A DNA stretch of 64,000 bases from SH-MAG3 sp035461245 (GTDB lineage Bacteria > Gemmatimonadota > Gemmatimonadetes > Longimicrobiales > RSA9), in NCBI GenBank assembly GCA_035461245.1, contig DATHVP010000137.1, positions 1 to 64,000 on the forward strand, read 5' to 3'. Position 1 is the stretch's first letter, and each line of letters begins with the position of its first letter. Under the pieces are notes generated by a model. The model was given only the letters and a program-made list of their open reading frames with translations. It did not search any database and was not told the DNA's origin. Below are positions 40,376 through 48,130 of the stretch, one piece after another. The position numbers and the translations under genes are program-made.

Positions 40376-40403
40376 GCACAATTGCACAATTGCACAATTG
40401 TGC
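40376..40403. promoter_or_regulatory. Octamer repeats and palindrome in the imuA/imuB divergent promoter region
   Basis: GCACAATT is repeated three times in tandem (40376-40399) and ends in GTGC, which creates the palindrome TGCACAATTGTGCA. It lies midway between the two divergent mutasome genes, where an SOS repressor would bind. It is not one of the LexA boxes I know (CGAAC-N4-GTTCG or GTTC-N7-GTTC), so the factor is unknown. Confidence 0.55.
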
Positions 40404-40476
40404 ACGACCTGCAGGCTGCCTGCTGCCCCGCCCATGGATGCTGGCCAAGCCTCCAGTTTCGGTTTATGTTCGGTAC

Positions 40477-41847
40477 ATGATCATGCGGGTACTGTTCGAC
40501 GGTGAGGAGCCTGAGGGGCCGGAGCCGCTGCCGGAGCCGCTGCTGGGACCGCTGCTGGAGGCGGCGCCGCGGGTGACGCTGGAGGCGGGCGGCGCATGGC
40601 TGGACGTCCGGGGGCTCGACGAGACGGTCGTCCATGCCACCCTGCATCGTTCCCTGGCGGAGACAGGCCTGCCTGCCGGGGCGGGCCTGCGCTGCGGGGC
40701 CGGGACGCGACCGGTGGTGGCGGCGGTGGCGGCGGGGCTGGCAGCACCTGGTGATGTCCTGGTGGTGGAGCCCGGCGACGAGCGGGACTTCCTGGCGGAG
40801 ATTCCGCTGGCGGTACTGGGCGTGCCGGAGCCTTTGCTGGGCTGGCTGGCGGACGTGGGCGTGCAGTGCTGTGGTGAACTGGCGGCTGTGGAGCGGGAGG
40901 CAGTGGAGGTGCGTTTCGGGGGCGGCGCCGTGGAGTGGTGGCGGCTGGCCCGGGGCGATGATGAGCGACGTCTGTTCCGTCCTGTGCCGTTGCCGCATCC
41001 CCACGCCTCCGTGGACTTCATTGACTACGTGGTGACGGATCCGGAGCGGCTGATATTCAGCACGAATGCGCTGCTGGGCAGCGTATGCGAGGAACTGGCT
41101 GCCACGGGTTCCCACGCCCGCCGGCTGCGCCTGCGGCTGCCGCTGGCGAATGGCGGGGTGTGGGAGCGGACGCTGAAGGCGGCGCGGCCAACGGCGGATC
41201 GTGCGGCGTGGTTGCGGCTGGCCCGTGGCCTCCTGGAGCGGCTGACGGTGCCGGACTCGGTGGCGGGGATCGCCATCGAGGTGGAAACGACGGAGGCTGC
41301 GTCAGCGGTCCAGGGGGACCTGTTCGATGCCGGCTTTGCCACGGCTTCCGCGGTGGAGACGGCGCTGGGTCGGCTGCTGGAGGATCAGGGCAGCGTGGTG
41401 CGCCTGCCGCGTACTGACGGGCATCCGCTGGCGGAGATGCGGGGCGAGTTCCACCCGGTGACGTTGCAGGAGGTCACGCTGCCCGGCGGGGCCGGAAAGG
41501 CGGGGAAGGCGGGGAAGGCGGGGAAGACGGACCTGATGACGTCGTCGGATACGGACGTGATGATGGTCGGGGAGCCGGTGGGCCTCACGCTGCAGCTGCT
41601 GGACGAACCCCGGGCGGTGACGGTGGAGACGGCCCGGCGACGGGACCATCATGTGCCGGTGCGCTATCGGGACGGCGGCTGGCACGTGGTGGTGAACGCG
41701 GCGGGGCCGGATCGGGTGTCCGGCGGCCAGTGGGACGTGTCCTATGCCCGGGAATACTACCGCGTGGTCACGGTGGAAGGCGCCCTGGTCTGGCTGTTCC
41801 GGGACGCCGCCCGGGACCGGTGGTACCTTCACGGCTGGTGGGACTGA
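40477..41847 (+). CDS. ImuB-like Y-family polymerase homologue, N-terminally short
   Basis: 456 residues. After a unique acidic/proline N-terminus ('EEPEGPEPLPEPLLG') the sequence follows the ImuB/DinB-like palm and finger pattern ('GGAWLDVRGL', 'GLRCGAGTRPVVAAVAA'), a thumb ('FLAEIPLAVLGVPEPLLGWLADVGV', shown in part) and little-finger region ('FRPVPLPHPHASVDF', 'RRLRLRLPLANGGVWERTLK'), and the ImuB C-terminus ('WDVSYAREYYRVVTVEGALVWLFRDAARDRWYLHG', in two parts). The usual first ~70 residues of ImuB (the first palm strand and its catalytic-site remnant) are missing. A 9-bp repeat (41497-41528) encodes a GKA linker. No dnaE2 is in the window. Confidence 0.75.
   Translation: MIMRVLFDGEEPEGPEPLPEPLLGPLLEAAPRVTLEAGGAWLDVRGLDETVVHATLHRSLAETGLPAGAGLRCGAGTRPVVAAVAAGLAAPGDVLVVEPGDERDFLAEIPLAVLGVPEPLLGWLADVGVQCCGELAAVEREAVEVRFGGGAVEWWRLARGDDERRLFRPVPLPHPHASVDFIDYVVTDPERLIFSTNALLGSVCEELAATGSHARRLRLRLPLANGGVWERTLKAARPTADRAAWLRLARGLLERLTVPDSVAGIAIEVETTEAASAVQGDLFDAGFATASAVETALGRLLEDQGSVVRLPRTDGHPLAEMRGEFHPVTLQEVTLPGGAGKAGKAGKAGKTDLMTSSDTDVMMVGEPVGLTLQLLDEPRAVTVETARRRDHHVPVRYRDGGWHVVVNAAGPDRVSGGQWDVSYAREYYRVVTVEGALVWLFRDAARDRWYLHGWWD
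41497..41528 (+). repeat. 9-bp microsatellite inside the ImuB-like gene
   Basis: About four in-frame copies of GCGGGGAAG (first copy variant AAAGGCGGG), coding for Gly-Lys-Ala repeats in a linker. Being a multiple of three it changes linker length without breaking the frame. Confidence 0.75.
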
Positions 41848-41854
41848 CGCGGGC

Positions 41855-43222
41855 TCACGCCTCCACCATGACGGTCTTGATGTTGACGAACTCGAGGATG
41901 CCTGCGCGGCCGAGTTCACGGCCGTAGCCGGAGCGGCGGATGCCGCCGAAGGGCAGCCGCGGATCCGACGCGACCATGCCGTTGATGGTGACGATGCCGG
42001 CCTCGATACCCTCGATGAAGCGGGCCTTCTCGTTCTCGTCCCGGGTCCAGGCGGCGCTGCCCAGGCCGTAGACCGAGTCATTGGCCAGGGCGATGGCGTC
42101 ATCCACGTCCGCCACGCGGAACAGGGACGCTACCGGGCCGAACAGTTCCTCGCGGAACGCAGGCGCCTGTTCCGGGATATCGTCGAGGACGGTAGGTGGA
42201 TAGAACCAGCCGTCGCCATCGGGCACGGTGCCGCCGGTGAGCAGGGCAGCGCCGGCATCCACGCTGTTGCGGACCTGCTCGTGGAGTTCGTCGCGGATGG
42301 CGCGCGTGGCCAGTGGGCCGAGCTCCGTGGCCGGGTCCAGCGGATCACCCATGCGCAGGGCCGCCATGGTACGGGTAAACCGTTCGCGGAACTCGTCGTA
42401 GATGGCCTCGGCGACGATGAATCGTTTCGCTGCGATGCATGACTGACCGTTATTGATGGTCCGCGCCGTGACGGCGGTGCTGATGGCCGCGTCCAGGTCG
42501 GCGCTGGGCATGACAATGAAGGGGTCGCTGCCGCCGAGTTCCAGCACCGTCTTCTTGAGTTCACGACCTGCGGTGGCCGCCACCGCCGCGCCGGCGCCGT
42601 CGCTGCCTGTGAGGGTGACGGCCCGGACATGGGGATGGGCAATGATGTCGGCCACGCGGTCGGTATCAATGAGGAGGGCCTGGAACACGTGGTCCGTGAA
42701 GCCTGCCCGGCGCACGATGTCCTCGATGGCCAGCGCGCATTGGGGCACGCTGGACGCATGCTTCAGCAGGCCGACATTCCCGGCCATGAGACCCGGGGCC
42801 AGGAAGCGGAAGACCTGCCAGAAGGGGAAGTTCCACGGCATGATGGCCAGCACGATGCCCAGCGGCTGGTAGCGGATGAAGCTGGCCGGCCGACCGGTAT
42901 CCACGGACTCGTCGGCGAGAAATGCGGAGGCGTGGTCGGCATAGTAACGGCAGACCCACGCGCATTTTTCCACCTCGGCGACAGCCGCGCCAATGGGCTT
43001 GCCCATCTCCAGCGTCATGATCCGGGCAAACTCGTGCTTGTCGGCCTCGAGGATACCCGCTGCCCGGCGCATGGCTGCCGCCCGGACATCCATGCTGGCG
43101 CGGCGATGTGCCTCGAACGCCCCCGCGGCCCGGTCCAGCGTGTCGGTGAGGGCGGCGTCAGCCAGCGGCTCGAATGTCCTGAGGGTCTGTCCTGTCGCCG
43201 GGTTGCAGCTGATGATGGCCAT
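41855..43222 (-). CDS. Aldehyde dehydrogenase (succinate-semialdehyde dehydrogenase-like)
   Basis: 455 residues. ALDH superfamily motifs: 'IMPWNFPFWQVFRFLAPGLM' (NAD(P) binding), 'VTLTGSDGAGAAVAATAG', 'LELGGSDPFIV' with the general-base Glu, 'NNGQSCIAAKRFIV' with the nucleophilic Cys, and 'LFGPVASLF' and 'LPFGGIRRSGYGREL'. The short N-terminus 'ISCNPATGQTLRTFEP' is the form of the ~455-residue succinate-semialdehyde dehydrogenase group. Its ATG at 43222 lies 65 bases inside the idi gene in another frame. As last gene of the carotenoid operon it might act on a carotenoid- or isoprenoid-derived aldehyde, but that is only context. Confidence 0.9.
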   Translation of the reverse strand: MAIISCNPATGQTLRTFEPLADAALTDTLDRAAGAFEAHRRASMDVRAAAMRRAAGILEADKHEFARIMTLEMGKPIGAAVAEVEKCAWVCRYYADHASAFLADESVDTGRPASFIRYQPLGIVLAIMPWNFPFWQVFRFLAPGLMAGNVGLLKHASSVPQCALAIEDIVRRAGFTDHVFQALLIDTDRVADIIAHPHVRAVTLTGSDGAGAAVAATAGRELKKTVLELGGSDPFIVMPSADLDAAISTAVTARTINNGQSCIAAKRFIVAEAIYDEFRERFTRTMAALRMGDPLDPATELGPLATRAIRDELHEQVRNSVDAGAALLTGGTVPDGDGWFYPPTVLDDIPEQAPAFREELFGPVASLFRVADVDDAIALANDSVYGLGSAAWTRDENEKARFIEGIEAGIVTINGMVASDPRLPFGGIRRSGYGRELGRAGILEFVNIKTVMVEA

Positions 43223-43772
43223 GAGGGTTCTCCAGGAGCCGGTCGCGCGCTGAGGGCTCAAGGTAGCCGCGCCGGCGAAGCTCATCAAACGCCACACGGA
43301 ACCAGTAGGTATATCGACCGGGTTCGCTGACGAGCTGACGTGCGACCGTCTCCGGGCTGGCCCAGCGCCAGGCGTCAACCTCCCCGGGGTCGGGACTGGC
43401 CATGCCGTCGAAGCGACCGACGAAGACGTGGTCGAATTCGTGCTCGATGAGGCCGCCGCCCACGTCAGCGCGATAGACGAAGGAGAATGCCTGTTCCAGC
43501 CCGCAGTCGAAGCCCATCTCCTCCTGGAGACGCCTGCGCGCCGCGGCGACCGTGGCTTCTCCGGGCCTCGGGTGGCTGCAGCACGTGTTCGACCAGAGCC
43601 CGCCACTGTGGTACTTGGACGCAGCCCGGCGCTGCAGCATCATGCGGCCGGAGCCGTCGAAGACGAACACGGAGAAGGCACGATGCAGCGCGCCGTCCAC
43701 ATGGGCGTCCAGCTTCTCGAGTGTGCCAAGGGCGACGTCGTCACGATCTACGAGGATCACGTGCTCGCTCAT
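43158..43772 (-). CDS. idi: Isopentenyl-diphosphate delta-isomerase, type 1
   Basis: 204 residues, Nudix-fold IPP isomerase. Seen: 'VDRDDVALGTLEKLDAH' with metal ligands, 'LHRAFSVFVFDGSGRMMLQRR', 'HSGGLWSNTCCSHPRPGE' with the catalytic Cys, 'RRRLQEEMGFDC' (Nudix helix) and 'EHEFDHVFVG' with the catalytic Glu. It interconverts IPP and DMAPP, the priming step for the fused GGPP synthase upstream. The last ~30 residues ('HGHHQLQPGDRTDPQ') are an extension beyond the usual end that overlaps the ALDH gene by 65 bases. ATGA overlap with the acyltransferase gene. Confidence 0.93.
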   Translation of the reverse strand: MSEHVILVDRDDVALGTLEKLDAHVDGALHRAFSVFVFDGSGRMMLQRRAASKYHSGGLWSNTCCSHPRPGEATVAAARRRLQEEMGFDCGLEQAFSFVYRADVGGGLIEHEFDHVFVGRFDGMASPDPGEVDAWRWASPETVARQLVSEPGRYTYWFRVAFDELRRRGYLEPSARDRLLENPHGHHQLQPGDRTDPQDIRAAG

Positions 43773-44431
43773 GCGTGCAGCTCCAGGTTGCCGGGCAATG
43801 CCTCGCCGTGCTCGGCGAGGAGTCCGGCGAGATGGTCAAGGCGGTCCTCCACGGCGGCCTCGAGGGCCCTGGCGCTCACGTCGTCGCCGGGAGACTCACG
43901 GACAGGCGCGAGGGAGATGAACGCCGTAGGCGCGGACCGGTTCAGGGCCTCCACGTGGATGGCGGCAGGCAGGACCAGCGCCGGGCCCAGCTGCCGGAGC
44001 AGCAGTTCGATGCCCCGGTGGAAGCCCAGCGGCCGACGCCACGCCGGCCAGATCCGGCCCTGCGGGAAATAAAGGATGCCGGCTTCGGGCCGGCGCTCTA
44101 CCTCCGCGTGCAGCCGGCGCAGCGTGCCCAGCACACTGGCCGGCGAGTCCGGCTTCATGGGCACGCCACCCAGTACCCCGAGAAAGGGGTGGCGCTGCAG
44201 TTCCTCGGCGAGCATGACCACATGCAGTGGTGCGCCGGGTCTCAGGACGCGGTAGAGGTCCCGGAGCAGGAAGCCGTCCCACCAGCTCGTATGGTTCGCC
44301 ACCAGCACCAGCGGCCGGTCCCGGGGCAGGCTGGCCGGCAGGCCGAGTACGGGCGCAGTGCGCAGGCGCCGCCGGCGCCATTGTGCGAAGACCAGGTCGA
44401 AGCCCGATGCGGCCACCGCCTGCCAGCTCAC
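43769..44431 (-). CDS. PlsC-type acyltransferase
   Basis: 220 residues. The acyltransferase motif 'NHTSWWDGF' (H-x4-D) is at about 46-54, with 'GVLGGVPMKPDSP' (block II region) and 'LYFPQGRIWP' (block III, EGTR-like). It belongs to the 1-acylglycerol-3-phosphate acyltransferase superfamily. Inside a carotenoid operon between the synthase fusion and idi, it may acylate a carotenoid or its glycoside, as the CruD-type acyltransferases do in Chloroflexi and green sulfur bacteria; ordinary phospholipid synthesis is the alternative. GTG start overlaps the preceding stop (GTGA). Confidence 0.82.
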   Translation of the reverse strand: MSWQAVAASGFDLVFAQWRRRRLRTAPVLGLPASLPRDRPLVLVANHTSWWDGFLLRDLYRVLRPGAPLHVVMLAEELQRHPFLGVLGGVPMKPDSPASVLGTLRRLHAEVERRPEAGILYFPQGRIWPAWRRPLGFHRGIELLLRQLGPALVLPAAIHVEALNRSAPTAFISLAPVRESPGDDVSARALEAAVEDRLDHLAGLLAEHGEALPGNLELHA

Positions 44432-47118
44432 GATGTCTCCCGGAGGAACGCACTGATGACGGCTCTCATGTCCGGGTGTAGCGTGTGCTCGGCGGGCAGC
44501 AGACGCTGCACCGCCACGCGGTCCCGGCTCGCGGTCTCACGCCGACGGAAGATTCCCGGCAGGTAGTGGGTGGAGACCCAGCGCAGGTACCGGACTTCCA
44601 CGTCGCCTGGCGCATCGGCCACGGCGCGGTCCAGCAGCGCGAGGCCCTGCCGCACGGCGCGGAGACGGGCGTGTGGCCAGTGGCCGTGCTTCGCCTCCAG
44701 CATGGCAAAGCCGCCGCGGTACGCGTCCAGCAGCGGTTGATTGTCGGCTGCGAATTCCGGCGCATGTGTATGGATATGGTCCAGGACATGGGGCCCGCGG
44801 TCCGCAGCGTCATCGTCATCCACACCGGCAAAGAACAGCGCACGTACCAGGTCGAGTGCGACGTCGGCTGCATCCGGCTTCATGGCGTGTTCCCGCTCCA
44901 GTCTCGCCAGGTGTACGGCGGGCGAGCGCGGCGCGGCATCGGCGGCTGCGGCGAGCGGGGCAGATTGCCCGTGTACGACGCCGTCAGCCGCGTACAGGGG
45001 CGCCCCCGTCAGCAGCGCGGCAGCCAGCAGGGGCAGCGTCGCGGGGCCGGGGCGGTAGCTGCTACCGCTGCGCTGGCCGGCAGGCGTGACCGGCGGCCGT
45101 ACCACAGTTCGACGCCCGGGCTGTGTGCCGGTATGCACCATGCCCGGGAGGCCAGGTCCCACGGGTGTTGCAGCGGGACTGGCAGTGAGCGGCATATCGC
45201 CCAGCGGCATCCCGGCCAGCGCGCGAGCCATCAACCTCACGCGCGTTGCAGGACTGGTGTGAGCCCGGCGGCTCAGGTTGTCGTACCCGTTGCGCCGGAT
45301 CTCGTCGTGGATGCCGCGATAGACGTGGGCAGCGACCACCACGGCCCGGCGGAACCACGGCGGCAGTCGGGGCGCGGCTTCCAGCGCGGCGGCGTAGTCA
45401 CTGTCGGCACGAGCCATGAGCACCTCCAGCAGGTCCCGGTACCCGGCAGGCAGGGGCCCGGACATGGCGCTGTGCAGCGTGTCCGTCGTGATGCCATACT
45501 CGTCCAGGATGTCCGCCGGCAGGTAGACGCGCCCCCGGCCCAGGTCTTCGCCGACGTCGCGCAGGATGTTCGTGAGCTGCATGGCATGACCCAGGGCGGC
45601 GGCCCGCTCCAGCATCCACCGGTCGCGGATGCCGCACAGGTACGTAAGCCACTCGCCCACTACGCCGGCGACGCGATAGCTGTAGACCCTCAGCGCGGGA
45701 TGATCGGGATAGCGCGACACGGTGAGGTCCATGCGCATACCGGCCACGAGTTCCGCCACGCAGTGAAACGGAACCCCTGCCCGCGCCGCGTCGGTCATGG
45801 CCTCGTCCACCACGGCGATTCCGGTGGCGTCTCCGTCATAGGCCTGCCTGGCAAGCCGTTCCCAGGCGTCTATACGAGCCAGCCGGTCGGCGAGCGGTTC
45901 CGCGCCACCTTCGTCCGCGAGATCGTCTGTCAGGCGGCAGAAGGCATAGACGGCAGTGACCTGCCGGCGGAAATGGGCGGGGAAGAGGCGCGCCGCGAAG
46001 GAAAACGTCCGGCTGTGGCGACGGAAATAGGCGGCGGCGTCAGCGGCCGGTTGCACGTGCGCCTCGATGCTGCGGCGGGCCCGGGCCGCAGCCTGTCGGT
46101 CCCGCTCGGCGCTGAGGCGGGCCTGCTCTGCCGCGTGGGCCGTTTCGGCTGCCGTCACGGCCGCGGCGGCCCGTACCTGCCAGTCCGCGATCAGGGCGTT
46201 GATGACGTTGTCGCCGGGGAGGTGCACCGCCACCGCAGTCCGGACCGCCGCCGCCTCGTCATCCAGGCGGCGCAGGCAGCGGCGCATGGGTGATAAGCCC
46301 GCCGAACTGTCCAGGAATGCTGCTGGCACTTCGGCTGGCGGCATGTCGAACGCCGTCGGCAGTTCCAGCAGCGGCCACGTCCAGCGCCGCTGCGCCAGGT
46401 CGCCCAGCGCCGGCTTGCCGGTGCTGGCGCCCGGACAGTAGTCCAGCAGGTCGTCCAGCATCTGGTAGAGCGTGCCCAGCCGTCGTCCCAGCACGTGCAG
46501 GGACGCGGCTTCCGGACGTCCCCGGACATAGGCCGCGGCAGCCAGTGCACAGCCGAGGAGCTCGCCGGACTTCATGCCGACAATGCGCCGGTAGCTGCCC
46601 TCGTCCAGCAGCTCTCCGGTCATGCGGCCCTGCAGCTTCTCGCCGGCCACCGTGCGTTCCACGGCGAGGGCAAACGCTTCCACGAAGGGCAGGGAGCCGG
46701 TACTTGCAGCCAGCCGGTACGCCGTCGTCAGCAGGTGGTCTCCTTCCACCAGCGCGGCCGCCACGCCCCGGGCCGCCACCAGCGTAGGCCGGGAGCGGCG
46801 TTCGGCCGCGCCGTCCACCACGTCATCGTGCACCAGGGAGGCCTCATGGGCGAGCTGGACCGCCGCCAGGGCCGCCCACTCAGCGGCGCCGGGTTCGCCG
46901 CCAGCCGCCGCCGCGCCCGCCAGCGACAGCAGGGGCCGGATGAGCTGGCCCTCGGCCGTGGCCGGGGCGGTGCAGCCCGCAGCCCGCAGCCCCGCGTACA
47001 GCTCCCCCAGCGCCTCACGGGCCGACTCGCCATATCGGCCGTCCAGGCGGATTGCCGCTTCGGCGGCATTCACCCGCAGCGGGGACGGTGTCAGGCCGGC
47101 GACGTCAGCTGCGGACAT
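44428..47118 (-). CDS. Fused GGPP synthase - phytoene synthase - C-terminal domain (CrtE-CrtB-X)
   Basis: 896 residues in one frame. Residues 1-~310: trans-isoprenyl diphosphate synthase with the first Asp-rich motif D98-D-V-V-D102 in 'SLVHDDVVDGA', 'RRSRPTLVAARG' and the second motif D222-D-L-L-D226 in 'YQMLDDLLDY'. About 320-355: an alanine/glutamate-rich coiled linker. About 360-635: phytoene synthase with 'YAFCRLTDDLADE' (D398...D402) and 'NILRDVGEDLGRGRVYLP' (D521, D525). About 640-690: a proline/threonine linker. About 694-710: a hydrophobic stretch 'LPLLAAALLTGAPLYA'. 730-896: a helical domain ('LLDAYRGGFAMLEAKHGHWP', 'DVEVRYLRWVSTHYLPG'). It would make GGPP and condense it to phytoene. 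Start at ATG 47118 overlaps cruF by 14 bases. Confidence 0.9.
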   Translation of the reverse strand: MSAADVAGLTPSPLRVNAAEAAIRLDGRYGESAREALGELYAGLRAAGCTAPATAEGQLIRPLLSLAGAAAAGGEPGAAEWAALAAVQLAHEASLVHDDVVDGAAERRSRPTLVAARGVAAALVEGDHLLTTAYRLAASTGSLPFVEAFALAVERTVAGEKLQGRMTGELLDEGSYRRIVGMKSGELLGCALAAAAYVRGRPEAASLHVLGRRLGTLYQMLDDLLDYCPGASTGKPALGDLAQRRWTWPLLELPTAFDMPPAEVPAAFLDSSAGLSPMRRCLRRLDDEAAAVRTAVAVHLPGDNVINALIADWQVRAAAAVTAAETAHAAEQARLSAERDRQAAARARRSIEAHVQPAADAAAYFRRHSRTFSFAARLFPAHFRRQVTAVYAFCRLTDDLADEGGAEPLADRLARIDAWERLARQAYDGDATGIAVVDEAMTDAARAGVPFHCVAELVAGMRMDLTVSRYPDHPALRVYSYRVAGVVGEWLTYLCGIRDRWMLERAAALGHAMQLTNILRDVGEDLGRGRVYLPADILDEYGITTDTLHSAMSGPLPAGYRDLLEVLMARADSDYAAALEAAPRLPPWFRRAVVVAAHVYRGIHDEIRRNGYDNLSRRAHTSPATRVRLMARALAGMPLGDMPLTASPAATPVGPGLPGMVHTGTQPGRRTVVRPPVTPAGQRSGSSYRPGPATLPLLAAALLTGAPLYAADGVVHGQSAPLAAAADAAPRSPAVHLARLEREHAMKPDAADVALDLVRALFFAGVDDDDAADRGPHVLDHIHTHAPEFAADNQPLLDAYRGGFAMLEAKHGHWPHARLRAVRQGLALLDRAVADAPGDVEVRYLRWVSTHYLPGIFRRRETASRDRVAVQRLLPAEHTLHPDMRAVISAFLRETS

Positions 47119-48013
47119 GTGCCCCCCCGGCGGCCAGTTCCGTGACGCCCGATGGCCCGGAATGACGGAGCAGGCCCGGAACCATGACCAGCGCCAGTGC
47201 GCCCAGCACACCCAGCGTCGCACCCACCGCCAGCCACAGCCCCGCGGCGGCACACATGCCGAGGGGCATGAGCAGGTTGGCGCCGTAGAACCCCGCCCAC
47301 CACCGCGGTGACACGCCGCTCGTCCACGACTCCGACCGGCGCCACGCAAACACGCCCATCAGGACCAGCCCCGTCACGTACCAGCCCAGCAGGTTCAGCC
47401 ACGGCATGCCGTAGTACGGGCCGCTCTCCCCCCACACCCAGTACCGGGTGGCGTAGCTCATGGCCGGGTCCAGTGCCAGGTCCCACGCCAGCAGGATCAC
47501 TGAGCCCGTCACTATCCGCGCCCATGGGGACCGCACCGCCAGCGCCGCCAGGGCGTATGACGGCAGTGCCATGAAAAACCAGCTCATGGGTATGACCACC
47601 GGCACCCGCTCCAGCCACATGGGCGCCAGCAACTCACTGTAGCCGTATTCTCCGAAGGGAATGCCCCACGTCGTGCCCGCCAGTTCGCTGCCCAGGCTCA
47701 CCGCGTACGCCAGCACGAACACGCCCAGCCAGCGCCCTCCAGCGCGCAGCCAGAGGACCGCCGCCAGCACCAGCATCGCCAGCCACACATGACCCAGCGC
47801 GAAGAAGGAGAACGACCATGCATAGAAACGCGCCGCCCACTGGGGCAGCCCCACCAGCCGGCCAGGGTCCTGGCCGAATACGCCGTACCCCACCACCGCC
47901 GCCGCAGTGAACGCATACAGCCCCACCAGCCCCCACCGCTCAGCCACAGCCGCCAGCCTTGCCGACCCTGTGCCGCCCGTCCCTTGCACCATCGACTGCC
48001 CTCCAGCCGGCAT
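47105..48013 (-). CDS. cruF: Carotenoid 1',2'-hydratase (CruF family)
   Basis: 302 residues, about eight transmembrane segments. CruF/carotenoid-biosynthesis-protein motifs: 'AVSLGSELAGTTWGIPFGEY', 'VPVVIPMSWFFMALPSYA', 'LAWDLALDPAMSYATRYWVW' and 'PYYGMPWLNLLGWYVTGLV', with acidic and His-poor polar residues inside the membrane as the family requires. CruF adds water to the psi end of gamma-carotene-type carotenoids. The ATG at 48013 has AAGGGGGCGGG upstream; the promoter (TTGACA-N17-TACCAT) lies in the palindromic control region. First gene of the leftward carotenoid operon. Confidence 0.88.
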   Translation of the reverse strand: MPAGGQSMVQGTGGTGSARLAAVAERWGLVGLYAFTAAAVVGYGVFGQDPGRLVGLPQWAARFYAWSFSFFALGHVWLAMLVLAAVLWLRAGGRWLGVFVLAYAVSLGSELAGTTWGIPFGEYGYSELLAPMWLERVPVVIPMSWFFMALPSYALAALAVRSPWARIVTGSVILLAWDLALDPAMSYATRYWVWGESGPYYGMPWLNLLGWYVTGLVLMGVFAWRRSESWTSGVSPRWWAGFYGANLLMPLGMCAAAGLWLAVGATLGVLGALALVMVPGLLRHSGPSGVTELAAGGAHVRS

Positions 48014-48044
48014 ACCCGCCCCCTTGTCGAACTTTCGTCTACCA

Positions 48045-48073
48045 ATGGTACGGCTGGAATCACCTAATGTCAA
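48045..48073 (-). promoter_or_regulatory. Promoter of the leftward carotenoid operon
   Basis: On the minus strand TTGACA (48073-48068), a 17-base spacer, then TACCAT (48050-48045). The start of transcription would be near 48038, 25 bases before the cruF ATG. The -35 box is the left arm of the palindrome at 48068-48100. Confidence 0.65.
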
Positions 48074-48100
48074 GGTTTAACTATAGACATAACCTTGACA
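48068..48100. promoter_or_regulatory. Palindromic operator shared by two divergent carotenoid/photolyase operons
   Basis: TGTCAAGGTT (48068-48077) and AACCTTGACA (48091-48100) are a perfect 10-bp inverted repeat around 13 bases. Each arm contains the -35 hexamer of one of the divergent promoters, so a bound repressor would block both. Within it, T-x-GACA occurs at 48084-48089 and again at 48095-48100, exactly 11 bases apart, the spacing of the direct repeats bound by CarH. The likely ligand protein is the adjacent CarH-type repressor. Confidence 0.65.
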
Positions 48101-48123
48101 CATGTCGCGTAGATGGGTATAAT
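48095..48123 (+). promoter_or_regulatory. Consensus sigma70 promoter of the carH operon
   Basis: TTGACA (48095-48100), a 17-base spacer and TATAAT (48118-48123): both boxes are perfect consensus. The start point would fall at about 48130-48131, which is the A of the ATG chosen for the regulator, predicting a leaderless mRNA. Such a strong promoter fits one kept off by a repressor. Confidence 0.85.
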
Positions 48124-48130
48124 GCTCCTC

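Noticed and set aside
48113..48130. Earlier ATG (48113) as the start of the CarH-type gene
   Set aside because: It lies upstream of the perfect -10 box at 48118-48123, so it would not be on the transcript from that promoter.
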